DNA from: Streptomyces sp. SID12501
GTDB taxonomy: Bacteria > Actinomycetota > Actinomycetes > Streptomycetales > Streptomycetaceae
DNA: 64,000 nt
Assembly: GCF_010550245.1 (NCBI RefSeq)
Contig: NZ_JAAGLU010000009.1
Location: 124,001-188,000, forward strand
Direction: 5' to 3'
How positions within the stretch are numbered: position 1 is the first letter of the stretch; the number at the start of each line of letters is the position of its first letter. Both the position numbers and the translations under genes were made by a program. Shown in pieces: positions 6,752 through 15,387 of this stretch. The notes below the pieces were generated by a model. It worked only from the letters and a program-made list of their open reading frames with translations. It had not been told where the DNA came from and did not search any database.

Positions 6752-7762
6752 TCACCTCAGGCCCTGGTTCCCGTCCGCCGCGGCCTGCGGCCAAGCGTCC
6801 CCCCAGTCCGCGTCCCGGGCGGCCCGGTAGAGAACACCGTGCCGCTTCGTGACCGTTTCCCGGCGGAGCGAGAGGTCCGTCTCGCACAGGTCCAGGAGCA
6901 CCTGCCCCTTGCGGATCTGCGGCCTGCGTACGATCCGGGCAGGCACCGGGGTCACCGGGAAGCGGGTGGCGGCGACGTAGCTGAACTTCTCGTCCTCGTA
7001 CGGGAGGGAGCCGCCCTTCACCTTGCGGTGGAGGGCGGAGCGGCTGACCCGGGCGGAGAAGTGGCACCAGTCCTCGCCGGGGACGATCGGGCAGGCCGCG
7101 CTGTGCGGGCAGGGGGCCGCGATGTGGAATCCGGCGCGGACGAGTTGCTCGCGGGCCGCGATGACGCGGAGGTAGCCGTCGGGGGTGCCGGGTTCGATGA
7201 CGACGACGGCCTGGGCGGCGCCGGCCGCCGCGTCGACCACGGAGGTGCGGTCGGCGTCGGTCAGTTCGCCGAGCACGTAGGCGATCGTGACGAGATCAGC
7301 GCTCTCGATCTTGAGCGCCGCTCCGATACGAGAGCGCTGCCACTCCGCACCCTTCAGCTCCGGGTTGGCGGCGGCGATCTCCCGCCCGAGGGCGAGCGCC
7401 GGCTCGGCCCAGTCGAGCACGGTGACGGGCCGTACGCCCGCCCACACGGCGTTGACCGCCCAGGTCGCGGCCCCCGTCCCGCCCCCGACGTCGACATGGC
7501 TGCCGGGCACCCATCCGGGCGCCGCCCCGGCGAAGGCGTCCAGCGCCGAGCACACCGCCTCGAAGGTGGCCGGCATCCGGTAGGCGGCGTACGCGGCCAC
7601 GTCGGACCGGTCCCGCAGCACGGGCGCGTCGGTCGGCGTCCGCCCCCGATAGTTGGCGATCAGCCGCTCGACCGCCTGCGTGGCCGCCTTCGGCGGCAGC
7701 CCGTGAAGCAGACCGGCGAGGGAGGCGCGTAGGGCGTCGGCTGGGGAGACGGGGGAGTTCAC
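6752..7762 (-). CDS. Rsm22-family (METTL17-like) methyltransferase
   Basis: This 336-residue protein has a Rossmann SAM-binding motif at VDVGGGTGAATWAV (about 90-103), 'VTIAYVLGEL' after the fourth strand, and a C-terminal Cys cluster: CPHSAACP (Cys218, Cys224), DWCHFSARV (Cys233) and LLDLC (Cys293). Those four Cys correspond to the iron-sulfur cluster ligands of mitochondrial Rsm22/METTL17, proteins involved in small ribosomal subunit assembly. Bacterial members are annotated as small-subunit ribosomal methyltransferases, but the reaction is unproven. A decayed fragment of this gene lies at 4014-4070. Confidence 0.85.
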   Translation of the reverse strand: MNSPVSPADALRASLAGLLHGLPPKAATQAVERLIANYRGRTPTDAPVLRDRSDVAAYAAYRMPATFEAVCSALDAFAGAAPGWVPGSHVDVGGGTGAATWAVNAVWAGVRPVTVLDWAEPALALGREIAAANPELKGAEWQRSRIGAALKIESADLVTIAYVLGELTDADRTSVVDAAAGAAQAVVVIEPGTPDGYLRVIAAREQLVRAGFHIAAPCPHSAACPIVPGEDWCHFSARVSRSALHRKVKGGSLPYEDEKFSYVAATRFPVTPVPARIVRRPQIRKGQVLLDLCETDLSLRRETVTKRHGVLYRAARDADWGDAWPQAAADGNQGLR

Positions 7763-8038
7763 GGGGTGATTCTAGAGGTGGGGGTGAAGGTGACGAGTTT
7801 CCCTCGAGAATGACCGGAGGCCGGGGTGCATGAGCCGCGCGAATGCCGGCCACCACGGCGGGCGCGCCGACCGATCACGCACGCGTGCGTCCCGCTGTAC
7901 CCCACCCGCCTCACCTCGCGTCCTGGGCGGTTGAGGACATGGGTGTCCCAGGGGCGGGCGCATGGTGGGTGGGGGTGTTGTGGTGCTGCCGCGCCATCGG
8001 CCGACCTCGGCCGGTGTTCAGTAGGCCGTGTGAGCGTT
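7763..8038. other. Non-coding gap
   Basis: Between the rsm22-like start and the end of the lipoprotein gene I see no convincing gene on either strand. The segment should carry the rsm22 promoter. A GGCCGA-CC-TCGGCC palindrome lies near 8000. Confidence 0.4.
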
Positions 8039-8070
8039 CCGATCAGCCGCTGGGAGGCGGTTCCGATCGG
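8039..8070 (-). terminator. Possible terminator of the lipoprotein gene
   Basis: CCGATCAGCCGC and GCGGTTCCGATCGG can form a bulged stem with a six-base loop just after the lipoprotein stop on the minus strand. There is no T-tract, so this is only a candidate. Confidence 0.3.
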
Positions 8071-8081
8071 GGACCGTCACG

Positions 8082-8696
8082 TCACTTCGACATGATGAAG
8101 TCCAGGGCGAAGCCGGGAGCAGTCGTCCAGTAGGTCACCCGCTGAAAGTCGTTGGCGTACAACGTGTCGACGGGCATGGGGACATCGATCGGCTTGCCCG
8201 CGGGGCTGCCGGTCTCACGACCCTGGAGGCTGAGGGTGATGCTCTTCGCCTCGTACTCGTCCATGGGGCCGTTGACGAGCAGTGCGGCATATGCCTCCTT
8301 ACCCGGAGCGAGGGTGACGGGCACGCCCGGGGTCGCGTCGCTCTCCTTGATCACGGGGGCTGTGGTCCGACCGTTGCCAAGCCGCACGAGAGGGTAGCGG
8401 TAGAGGTTGCACTTCCTGTCGCCGGCGTTCTGGACGGTGAGGAGGAGGTGCCTGGCGTCCTTGCTGTCTGCGGGCTCCGTCACGGCGGACACCCCGAGGT
8501 CCTTCTGGGAGCAGGCGGCGATGGTGCCCTTGGCGCCGCTGCCGCCCGAGCGGTGCGTCACCGCGGCATCGGCGGCCTTCCCGCTGATCGTCTGCGGCCC
8601 GGTGGTGGAGGCCTGTCCCGACACACCACACCCAACAGCCAGGACGAGACCTGCGGCCACGGCCACATGGTGGACCGCAAGGGACTTCATGTTCAT
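8082..8696 (-). CDS. DUF4232-type lipoprotein
   Basis: It has 204 residues from ATG at 8696, with AAAAGGAAC upstream. A signal peptide (MNMKSLAVHHVAVAAGLVLA) ends in a lipobox, AVGC, so the mature protein is a membrane-anchored exported lipoprotein. The rest resembles DUF4232: conserved Cys in AACSQKDL and KCNLYRYP, then LTVQNAG and TLAPGKEAYAALLV, an immunoglobulin-like beta sandwich. Ligand and role are unknown. It is divergent from the HTH membrane protein at 9121 with a 424-base gap between. Confidence 0.75.
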   Translation of the reverse strand: MNMKSLAVHHVAVAAGLVLAVGCGVSGQASTTGPQTISGKAADAAVTHRSGGSGAKGTIAACSQKDLGVSAVTEPADSKDARHLLLTVQNAGDRKCNLYRYPLVRLGNGRTTAPVIKESDATPGVPVTLAPGKEAYAALLVNGPMDEYEAKSITLSLQGRETGSPAGKPIDVPMPVDTLYANDFQRVTYWTTAPGFALDFIMSK

Positions 8697-9120
8697 TTGC
8701 TTGTTCCTTTTCTGATCGGTACGAGTCGGCCGCTTCAGCCGGTGCGACAACCACAGCGTCGGGTGCCCCGTGGGGCTGGGACAACGGCTGCCCTCAACCT
8801 GCAACGGTGGGACGATCCCACCCCCGCCGACCTGCGGGGACGAGGAAGCCTGGGATGTCTGTCCGGGATGGGAAGCCCCCTGGGACCGGCGTCCGGACGC
8901 CCGGGGGACTCGATCCGCCCCCGCCGCCTCGGCCTTCGAGTGAGCGGGGCAGCCGGCCGGCGGCGCGGAAGGCGGCGCCCCAGGGCCGCTGGTGAGGGTG
9001 GTCCCGAGGAGAGGGATGGCGCAACCCTGCAACCATCCCGGCCTTATTGACGTGCAGGTATGGGGAGTGCCCGGGATGCCGTCCCGGATCTGGACATGAC
9101 GGGACGGCACAGGCCGACGG
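8697..9120. other. Divergent intergenic region
   Basis: No convincing gene is visible. It should hold the promoters of the lipoprotein (minus) and HTH protein (plus). Two inverted repeats are present: GGTGGGA/TCCCACC at 8806-8822 with a 3-base spacer, and TGCCGTCCCG/CGGGACGGCA at 9077-9109 (listed separately). Confidence 0.4.
9077..9109. promoter_or_regulatory. 10-bp inverted repeat before the HTH gene
   Basis: TGCCGTCCCG (9077-9086) and its exact complement (9100-9109) are separated by 13 bases and end 11 bases before the ATG at 9121. It could be an operator for the downstream HTH protein or a hairpin covering its ribosome binding site; no other clear ribosome binding site is visible there. 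Confidence 0.4.
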
Positions 9121-10308
9121 ATGGATGCGAGTACGGACCACATGGATGCAATCCACGACGACGTAGCGGAGTTCGCGCTGCTGCTGACGCGTCTGAAGGA
9201 CCGCACGGACCGCAGCTACGCGGCACTGGCCCGCCGTCTGGGCCTGAATGCCTCCACGCTGCACCGCTACTGCGCCGGTGAGACGGTTCCCATGGAGTTC
9301 ACCCGGATCGAGCGGTTCGCCGCACTCTGCGGAGCCTCCCCCGAGGAACGCGTGGAGTTGCACCGCCGGTGGATCCTGGCAGTCGCGGCACGGCAACGGC
9401 CACGCCCATCCGATGCCCGGCGGGCACCGACGCCCCACGACACCACGAGCACCGTGGCGCCGTCCGCATCCGCGAGCCACAGCAGCCATGCGGACAAGGC
9501 ACCCGAGTCGGCCTCACCGGCCGACCGGCGGCCCCATGCCGGGCGCCCCCGACGACGGCCCCTGCGATCGACAGCGCTGGCGGCCTCGCTCGCCATCGCG
9601 CTCGCCGGCCTCACCACGTCCGCTGCCGGTCCCTCCTCCGGTGGCGGAGGGTCGTCGGCGAGCGCCGGCACGGTCCCACCGCAGGCCCCGCTCACCTGGA
9701 CGGCCAACTCCCAGCTCTGGCAGGACGAATGCGACCACAACTACGTCATCGCCAAGCCACCGCAGGAGGTCCCACCGCCGCCGGCCCCGGCAGACGCCGC
9801 GGTGTGGGCCGCATCCCAGGGGGCGGTGCACGGGCGCACCACCAATCTGCGGATCTCGGTGCAGGGACGTGACTCCGCCGCAGTCGTCCTGGAGGCACTG
9901 CATGTGCGCGTGGTAAATCACACCACCCCCGCCTCCCGCCGGGGCATCGCCTACTCCACGTATGAAGGCTGCGGCGCCATCCTCGTCCCCCGTTACTTCT
10001 CCGTGAACCTCGACGCGCGCCGACCCCTGGCCCGTTCGATGCCCGGCAACGACCCGGACCGGCCGGCCCCCGCGATCGGCTTCCCCTACCAGGTGTCCCT
10101 GCGGGAGCCGGAGGTCCTGCTGCTCGCCGCGCGCACCGAGTCCTGCACCTGCGACTGGTATCTCGAACTCGACTGGTCCTCACAGGGTCGAACCGGCTCG
10201 GTGCGCATCGACGACCACGGCCGCCCGTTCCGCACCACCAGCATCAAGGGGCTACCGCAGTACTGGTACCGCGCCCCCCATGGCTGGGTCCCCATGACCG
10301 GCGGCTGA
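9121..10308 (+). CDS. XRE-type HTH protein with membrane anchor and extracytoplasmic domain
   Basis: This 395-residue protein has three parts. An N-terminal HTH of the Streptomyces XRE type (about 10-75: LKDRTDRSYAALARRLGLN, STLHRYCAGETVP) is followed by a charged linker with the basic stretch GRPRRRPLRS. One hydrophobic segment (ALAASLAIALAGLTTSAAG) comes next, then an exported C-terminal domain of about 200 residues with Trp/Tyr-rich strands (CTCDWYLELDWSS, PQYWYRAPHGW). The layout suggests a one-component membrane sensor or a DNA-bound membrane protein. ATG at 9142 is an alternative start. The ligand is unknown. Confidence 0.7.
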   Translation: MDASTDHMDAIHDDVAEFALLLTRLKDRTDRSYAALARRLGLNASTLHRYCAGETVPMEFTRIERFAALCGASPEERVELHRRWILAVAARQRPRPSDARRAPTPHDTTSTVAPSASASHSSHADKAPESASPADRRPHAGRPRRRPLRSTALAASLAIALAGLTTSAAGPSSGGGGSSASAGTVPPQAPLTWTANSQLWQDECDHNYVIAKPPQEVPPPPAPADAAVWAASQGAVHGRTTNLRISVQGRDSAAVVLEALHVRVVNHTTPASRRGIAYSTYEGCGAILVPRYFSVNLDARRPLARSMPGNDPDRPAPAIGFPYQVSLREPEVLLLAARTESCTCDWYLELDWSSQGRTGSVRIDDHGRPFRTTSIKGLPQYWYRAPHGWVPMTGG

Positions 10309-10445
10309 CGAGGCAACAGGCCGCGCAGCCCGTCCGACAGGTCGAGAGGGAGTTGCTGTCCCAGGGTTACGAGGTACGGGAGGTGCGCGACGCACCCGAC
10401 CGCCCCGGCCGGGAGTTCGTGTTCGTGGCACGGCGGCCTGCCTGA
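10309..10445 (+). pseudogene. C-terminal coding remnant
   Basis: Directly after the HTH stop an open frame without a start codon encodes VERELLSQGYEVREVRDA and ends PGREFVFVARRPA, then TGA at 10443. Codon use is coding-like. The pattern resembles the last strands of a small globular protein but I cannot name the family. It is probably the tail of a lost gene. Confidence 0.3.
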
Positions 10446-10464
10446 CGGACAGCGTGGCGCGCCC

Positions 10465-11649
10465 TCATCTTCCCCGCACCCCTCGAGCAACCCGGTCCCC
10501 CACCCTCACCCGGGGCCCGTTCCCCACGCGTCCCCAACTCCGTTTCGGATGCACCGCGTTCGTCAGCAGCACCACGAACGTGTCCGTGGCCCGGTCCAGG
10601 ACCAGGGACGTACCCGTGAAGCCCGTGTGGCCGGCCGCGCCCCGCCCCGCCAACTCCCCCATGAACCAAGGCTGGTCGATGGCGAAGCCCAGACCCGGCG
10701 GGGTCAGCAGCAGTTCCACGTGGTCCGGGCCGAGGATGCGTGCCGGGCCGTACGCGCCGCCCGCCAGCAGGCAGCGGCAGAAGACCGCCAGGTCGTGGGC
10801 CGTGGAGAACAGGCCGGCGTGGCCCGTCACCCCGCCCAGCGCCCACGCGTTCTCGTCGTGGACCTCGCCCCGCACCATCCCCCGTTCCGCCTTGGCCCAC
10901 GGCCTGCGCTGGTCCTCGGTCGCCGCCGCGTCGGGGCAGGGGCCGAAGTCGGTCGCCGTCATCCCGAGGGGGCGGGTGATGCCGTCGCGGATCAGGACGT
11001 CCAGGGTGCGTCCCGTGACGCGCTCCAGGACGTACTGGAGGAGCAGCATGTTCAGGTCGGAGTAGGCGTAGTGGCCCGGCTCGGACGACGGCGCCTCCGC
11101 CCGTAGCAGTGCTCGGCGGGCCGCGTCGTCCGGGCAGTCGTACAGCGGGAGTTCGGGGCGCAGGCCCGAGGTGTGGGTGAGTAACTGTCGTACGGTGATG
11201 CCGTGTTGGGCCGCCGCCGTGAAGTCCGGCAGGTACGCGGCCACCCGGGCGTCCATGCCCAGTGTGCCGCGCTCCAGTTGCTGCACCGCCGCCACCGCCG
11301 TGAACAGCTTCGTGAGGGAGGCGAGGTCGAAGGGCGTCGACGTCGTTGCCGGGATCCGTGCCGCCGCCGGGAGTTCCACTCCCGCGTCCGTGCGCTCGTC
11401 GTACGAGGCGTACCGCACCGCCCAGCCCGCCGCCGCCTCCACCGCGATCACCGGGCCGCGCCCGACGATCACGACCGCGGCCGGGGCCCAGGGGCGCTCG
11501 CCGGTGGTGAGGGTGCGTACCTCTCGTGCGAGGTGACGCATCTCCTCGGGGTCCAGGCCGGCCCGTTCCGGGGTGTCGGCGCGCAGTCTGGGTACGGCGC
11601 TCAGCTCTCCACTCCCTCCAGGGTCGTACGTCTGTTCCAAGGACGGCAC
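10465..11649 (-). CDS. Serine hydrolase, beta-lactamase/AmpC-like
   Basis: This 394-residue protein of the class-C beta-lactamase/esterase fold has the nucleophile motif SLTK (Ser111, Lys114), the second-site Tyr at YAYSDLN (about 194-200) and GHTGFTG as the third box. No signal peptide is present, so it is probably cytoplasmic, like EstB-type esterases and some D-aminopeptidases. The start is uncertain: GTG at 11649 overlaps the end of the upstream exporter gene by 49 bases, and other starts nearer 11610 are possible. The C-terminus is Arg/Gly-rich. It is likely co-transcribed with the exporter. Confidence 0.8.
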   Translation of the reverse strand: MPSLEQTYDPGGSGELSAVPRLRADTPERAGLDPEEMRHLAREVRTLTTGERPWAPAAVVIVGRGPVIAVEAAAGWAVRYASYDERTDAGVELPAAARIPATTSTPFDLASLTKLFTAVAAVQQLERGTLGMDARVAAYLPDFTAAAQHGITVRQLLTHTSGLRPELPLYDCPDDAARRALLRAEAPSSEPGHYAYSDLNMLLLQYVLERVTGRTLDVLIRDGITRPLGMTATDFGPCPDAAATEDQRRPWAKAERGMVRGEVHDENAWALGGVTGHAGLFSTAHDLAVFCRCLLAGGAYGPARILGPDHVELLLTPPGLGFAIDQPWFMGELAGRGAAGHTGFTGTSLVLDRATDTFVVLLTNAVHPKRSWGRVGNGPRVRVGDRVARGVRGR

Positions 11650-13019
11650 AGTCCCACGAAGCAGCCGACCGCCACCAGTGCCGCCACCAGTTGGACGACC
11701 GCCATCGGGACGGCGGTGTGCTCGCCGGCGATGCCCACCAGCGGGGAGGCGACCGCGCCGATCAGGAAGGAGGTGGTGCCCAGAAGAGCGGACGCGGCGC
11801 CCGCCGAGTGGCGCGTACGCATCAGGGCGAGGGTCTGGGTGTTGGGCATCGCCAGGCCCATCGCCGACATCAGCACGAAGAGCGCGGTGGCCACCGGGAA
11901 CAGGCCCGCCTCGCCGAACACGCCCGTCGACATCAGCAGCAGCGCCGTCGCCGACAGGGTGATCACCGCCAGGCCCACAGCCAGCACCTTGTCCATCGAC
12001 ACCCGGCCGACCAGGATCCTGCCGTTGATCTGGCCGACGATCACCAGCCCGACCGAGTTGACGCCGAACAGCAGGCTGAACGTCTGCGGGGAGGCGCCGT
12101 AGATCTCCTGGATCACGAAGGGGGACGCGGCGATGTACGCGAACAGGGCCGCGAAGGCGAAGCCGCCCGCCAGGACGTACCCGGTGAAGACCCGGTCCGC
12201 GAGGAGGACGCGCATGGAGTGGAGCGCCTCACCGACTCCGCCGGCGTGACGGTCGGCCGGGTCGAGGGTCTCGGGGAGGCGGAACCAGACCAGCACCGCG
12301 AGTGCGATCCCGACCACCGTGAGGACGGCGAACACGCCCCGCCAGTCCGTCACGCGCAGGATCTGGCCGCCGATGAGCGGCGCGACGATCGGGGCGACGC
12401 CCGAGATCAGCATGAGGCTGGAGAAGAAGCGGGCCATGGCCACGCCGTCGTACAGGTCCCGTACGACCGCCCGGGCGATGACTATCCCGGCCGAGCCCGC
12501 CAGTCCCTGGAGCAGCCGGAAGGCGACCAGGAACTCCAGGCTGGGCGCGAGGGCGCACAGGACGGTGGCCACGACATACACCACCAGGCCGGCCAGCAGG
12601 GGGCGTCGGCGGCCCCATCGGTCGCTCATCGGGCCGATCAGGAGCTGGCCGAGGGCCATGCCCGCCAGACAGGCGGTCAGGGTCAGCTGGACGCTCGCGG
12701 CGGACGCGTGCAGGGAGGTCGTGACCTCGGGGAGGGACGGGAGGTACATGTCCATCGCCAGCGGGGGTGTCGCCGTCAGCCCGCCGAGCATGAAGGTGAC
12801 GAGGAGGCCGGTGCGGCGGAGGGAGCGGGCGGAGCCGGGTATGTCCTTCCGTATCTCTACCGCTGCCGCTGCCGCTGCCAGTGCCACTGTCTCCGCCGCC
12901 GGCTCTGTCTGCCCCGCTGTCTGTGCCGCCGGCTCTGTCTTTGCCGCTGGTCCTGCCCCTGTGTCCGTCTCCGCCTGGGGACGCTTCCCGTCCCGCGTGG
13001 TTTGGCCACGCTCGGGCAT
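11601..13019 (-). CDS. Bcr/CflA-family multidrug efflux MFS transporter
   Basis: It has 472 residues from ATG at 13019, preceded by GGGAGGG. Twelve hydrophobic segments follow a cytoplasmic N-terminal tail of about 60 residues made of TEPAA-type repeats and polyalanine. Family motifs are MDMYLPSLPEV at the first segment, GPMSDRWGRRRPLL after the second and VIARAVVRDLY in the fourth, typical of Bcr/CflA drug:proton antiporters. The DNA coding the tail is a degenerate CTGTCTGTGCCGCCGG-type repeat. Divergent from the Gfo/Idh/MocA gene; 3' end overlaps the serine hydrolase gene. Confidence 0.85.
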   Translation of the reverse strand: MPERGQTTRDGKRPQAETDTGAGPAAKTEPAAQTAGQTEPAAETVALAAAAAAVEIRKDIPGSARSLRRTGLLVTFMLGGLTATPPLAMDMYLPSLPEVTTSLHASAASVQLTLTACLAGMALGQLLIGPMSDRWGRRRPLLAGLVVYVVATVLCALAPSLEFLVAFRLLQGLAGSAGIVIARAVVRDLYDGVAMARFFSSLMLISGVAPIVAPLIGGQILRVTDWRGVFAVLTVVGIALAVLVWFRLPETLDPADRHAGGVGEALHSMRVLLADRVFTGYVLAGGFAFAALFAYIAASPFVIQEIYGASPQTFSLLFGVNSVGLVIVGQINGRILVGRVSMDKVLAVGLAVITLSATALLLMSTGVFGEAGLFPVATALFVLMSAMGLAMPNTQTLALMRTRHSAGAASALLGTTSFLIGAVASPLVGIAGEHTAVPMAVVQLVAALVAVGCFVGLCRPWNRRTTLEGVES

Positions 13020-13061
13020 ACGCCCTCCCTTTTCGAGTAATCCGCCACCTATGCTCTCAGC

Positions 13062-13109
13062 TCGTACAGGCGGTTCGTACATTCCGTTCGTACAGGATGT
13101 TCGAGGTAA
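13062..13109. promoter_or_regulatory. 13-bp direct repeats (iterons) in divergent promoter
   Basis: TCGTACAGG, TCGTACATT and TCGTACAGG start at 13062, 13075 and 13088, exactly 13 bases apart, and a weaker copy (TCGAGG) follows at 13101. They lie between the divergent exporter (start 13019) and oxidoreductase (start 13136), so a regulator bound there could control both. No regulator gene is adjacent. Confidence 0.5.
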
Positions 13110-13135
13110 CAAAGGTCACGGGACTAGGGGCTGGC

Positions 13136-14140
13136 ATGTCGGCTGAGCGCGTGCGGTGGGGAATTCTGGCTACGGGAGGGATCGCGGCGGCGTTCGCGGC
13201 GGATCTGGTGGATCTGCCGGACGCGGAGCTCGTGGCGGTCGCCTCACGGACGGAGGCCTCCGCGAAGGCGTTCGCGGAACGTTTCGGCATCCCCCGGGCC
13301 TACGGCGACTGGGCGTCGCTGGCCGAGGACGCCGACGTGGACGTGGTGTACGTCGCCACTCCGCACGCGGCGCACCGAGCCGCCGCGGGCCTGTGTCTGG
13401 AGGCCGGGCGGAACGTGCTGTGCGAGAAGGCGTTCACGCTGAACGTGCGGGAGGCGGAGGAACTCGTCGCGCTGGCGAGGGAGCGCGGCACCTTCCTGAT
13501 GGAGGGCATGTGGACGTACTGCAACCCGGTCATCCGGCGGCTGAAGGCGCTGGTCGACGATGGTGCGATCGGGGATGTACGGACCGTTCAGGCCGACTTC
13601 GGGCTTGAGGGACCCTTCCCGCCCTCGCACCGGCTGCGGGACCCGGCGCAGGGCGGCGGGGCGCTGCTCGACCTGGGCGTCTACCCGGTGTCGTTCGCTC
13701 ATCTGCTGCTCGGGGAGCCCGACGGCATCTCAGCGAGAGCGGTGCTCTCCGAGGAGAACGTCGATCTCCAGACGGGAGCACTGCTCTCCTGGGAGAGCGG
13801 TGCTCTCGCCTCGGTGCACTGCTCCATCGTCGGCGGTACGTCCACCAGCGCGTCGGTGACCGGTTCCAAGGGCCGGATCGACGTTCCCGGCGGGTTCTTC
13901 TTCGCGGACCGGTTCGTGCTGCACCGTGACGGCCGCGACCCCGAGGAGTTCGTCGCCGCCCCCGACCACGGCGCCCGCAACAGCTTCCGGCACGAGGCCA
14001 CCGAGGTGATGCGCGCTCTGCGGGCCGGCGAGACCGAGTCCCCGCTCGTCCCGCTCGACGGCACGCTCGCCGTGATGCGGACGATGGACACCATCCGCGA
14101 GCAGATCGGCGTCCGCTACCCCGGCGAGGCCCGCGCGTGA
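13136..14140 (+). CDS. Gfo/Idh/MocA-family oxidoreductase
   Basis: The protein has 334 residues. An N-terminal NAD(P)-binding Rossmann domain ([28 protein letters not shown]) is followed by the family's catalytic-lysine segment, here CEKAFTLN where EKP is more usual. The C-terminal alpha/beta substrate domain carries [17 protein letters not shown]. Members oxidise or reduce sugars and trans-dihydrodiols. The ATG at 13136 is chosen because a longer frame upstream is unrelated. The last codons overlap the start of the SDR gene (GTGA), so the two form an operon and may act on the same substrate. Confidence 0.88.
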   Translation: MSAERVRWGILATGGIAAAFAADLVDLPDAELVAVASRTEASAKAFAERFGIPRAYGDWASLAEDADVDVVYVATPHAAHRAAAGLCLEAGRNVLCEKAFTLNVREAEELVALARERGTFLMEGMWTYCNPVIRRLKALVDDGAIGDVRTVQADFGLEGPFPPSHRLRDPAQGGGALLDLGVYPVSFAHLLLGEPDGISARAVLSEENVDLQTGALLSWESGALASVHCSIVGGTSTSASVTGSKGRIDVPGGFFFADRFVLHRDGRDPEEFVAAPDHGARNSFRHEATEVMRALRAGETESPLVPLDGTLAVMRTMDTIREQIGVRYPGEARA

Positions 14141-14916
14141 GCGAGGGGAAGATCGCGGTCGTGACCGGTGCCGGTTCCGGTATCGGGCGCGCGGTCGCCC
14201 TCGAACTGCTCGGCGCGGGCTGGTCGGTGGCGCTCACGGGCCGCCGTACCGAACGCCTGGAGGAGACGGCGGCGCTCGCACCCGAGGGCCTCCCGTCCGA
14301 GGGCGCACACAAGGGCGCCTGTCTCGTCGTACGCGCCGACGTGGCCCGACCCGACGACGTGGCCGCCCTGTTCGCGGCCGTGCGTGAGCGGTTCGGGCGG
14401 CTCGACCTGCTGTTCAACAACGCGGGGACGTTCGGTCCTGGCGGGGTGGCGGTGGAGGATCTGGCGTACGAGGCCTGGCGGCACGTCGTGGACACCAACC
14501 TCAACGGGGCGTTCCTGTGCGCGCAGGCGGCGTACCGGCAGATGAAGGAGCAGGATCCGCAGGGCGGCCGGATCATCAACAACGGTTCGATCTCCGCGCA
14601 CACGCCCCGGCCGAACTCGGCGCCGTACACCGCGACCAAGCACGCGCTGACGGGGCTGACGAAGGCGCTGGCGCTGGACGGGCGGCCGTACCGTATCGCG
14701 GTCTCCCAGATCGACATCGGGAACGCGGCGACGGACATGACCGCGCGCATGCAAACGGGCGCCCTGCAGGCGAACGGTGAGATGGCGCCGGAGCCCGTCA
14801 TGGACGTGGCGGACGTGGCACGCACCGTGCGTCACATGGCGGAGCTGCCACTGGAGGCGAACGTTCAGTTCGCGACGGTTCTGGCGACCGCGATGCCCTA
14901 TGTGGGACGGGGTTGA
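14137..14916 (+). CDS. SDR-family oxidoreductase
   Basis: This 259-residue classical short-chain dehydrogenase has the nucleotide motif [12 protein letters not shown] in strand four, a catalytic Ser in NGSIS, and YTATK (Tyr/Lys pair). It is translationally coupled to the upstream Gfo/Idh/MocA gene by a 4-base overlap. It probably reduces or oxidises a hydroxyl/keto group with NADP(H); the substrate is unknown. Confidence 0.88.
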   Translation: MSEGKIAVVTGAGSGIGRAVALELLGAGWSVALTGRRTERLEETAALAPEGLPSEGAHKGACLVVRADVARPDDVAALFAAVRERFGRLDLLFNNAGTFGPGGVAVEDLAYEAWRHVVDTNLNGAFLCAQAAYRQMKEQDPQGGRIINNGSISAHTPRPNSAPYTATKHALTGLTKALALDGRPYRIAVSQIDIGNAATDMTARMQTGALQANGEMAPEPVMDVADVARTVRHMAELPLEANVQFATVLATAMPYVGRG

Positions 14917-15089
14917 GGCGGCCTCGCGCACGCATTCGAAGACTCAACCTGCACAAGTGGAATTGATTGCTCCGTAGCGTTCGGTCCGGTCGCAGGCATA
15001 TGCTCAACACGCCTTCTCCACCGGAGCTTCACACTTGATGCTCCGGGGTTCCGGTAACACACAACGGACCATGCCGAGGGGTGGGAAGA

Positions 15090-15174
15090 CGACAGCCGCT
15101 CCATGACACATCCGGGTGGGGGTGGACCTCGCGTGGGACCGCGAGGTACGCACCGGGTCATGGAGCGGCTGTCG
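15090..15174. repeat. Nested perfect hairpin, 18-bp outer arms
   Basis: CGACAGCCGCTCCATGAC at 15090-15107 is exactly complementary to 15157-15174. Inside it, ACCTCGCG (15126-15133) pairs with 15140-15147 around a six-base loop. The element sits in the 471-base gap between the SDR gene and the ABC permease and is not explained by either. No T-tract follows. It could be a structured RNA, an end-to-end inverted pair of a lost mobile element, or a terminator. No gene is evident in the rest of this gap. Confidence 0.6.
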
Positions 15175-15306
15175 CGTGCTCCGGCACACGAACATCACAG
15201 GCCGCACCACGGGCAGCGCCAACAGCCACGCGACGCGCCTTAATTGTTCGTGATTGTTTCGGTCCCGCTTTCTCAGCCCGCACACATCGTTTACCCAGTT
15301 CTCCAC

Positions 15307-15377
15307 AAAGGTTCCTCCTTAGCTTGTGACAGCGCCCACAGTGGGCGCCGTCCGCAGCTGGGCGCCCATGAACCTTT
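15307..15377 (+). promoter_or_regulatory. Inverted repeats in ABC permease leader
   Basis: AAAGGTTC (15307-15314) pairs with GAACCTTT (15370-15377), enclosing GCGCCCA-CAG-TGGGCGC (15332-15348) and a second TGGGCGCCCA palindrome at 15359-15368. All lie within 81 bases upstream of the permease ATG at 15388. They may be operator sites or a leader structure. Confidence 0.4.
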
Positions 15378-15387
15378 GAGGAACGGG

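Noticed and set aside
15004..15306. 100-codon minus-strand frame in the gap before the ABC permease
   Set aside because: It is crossed by the nested hairpin, lacks a ribosome binding site and shows no family pattern.
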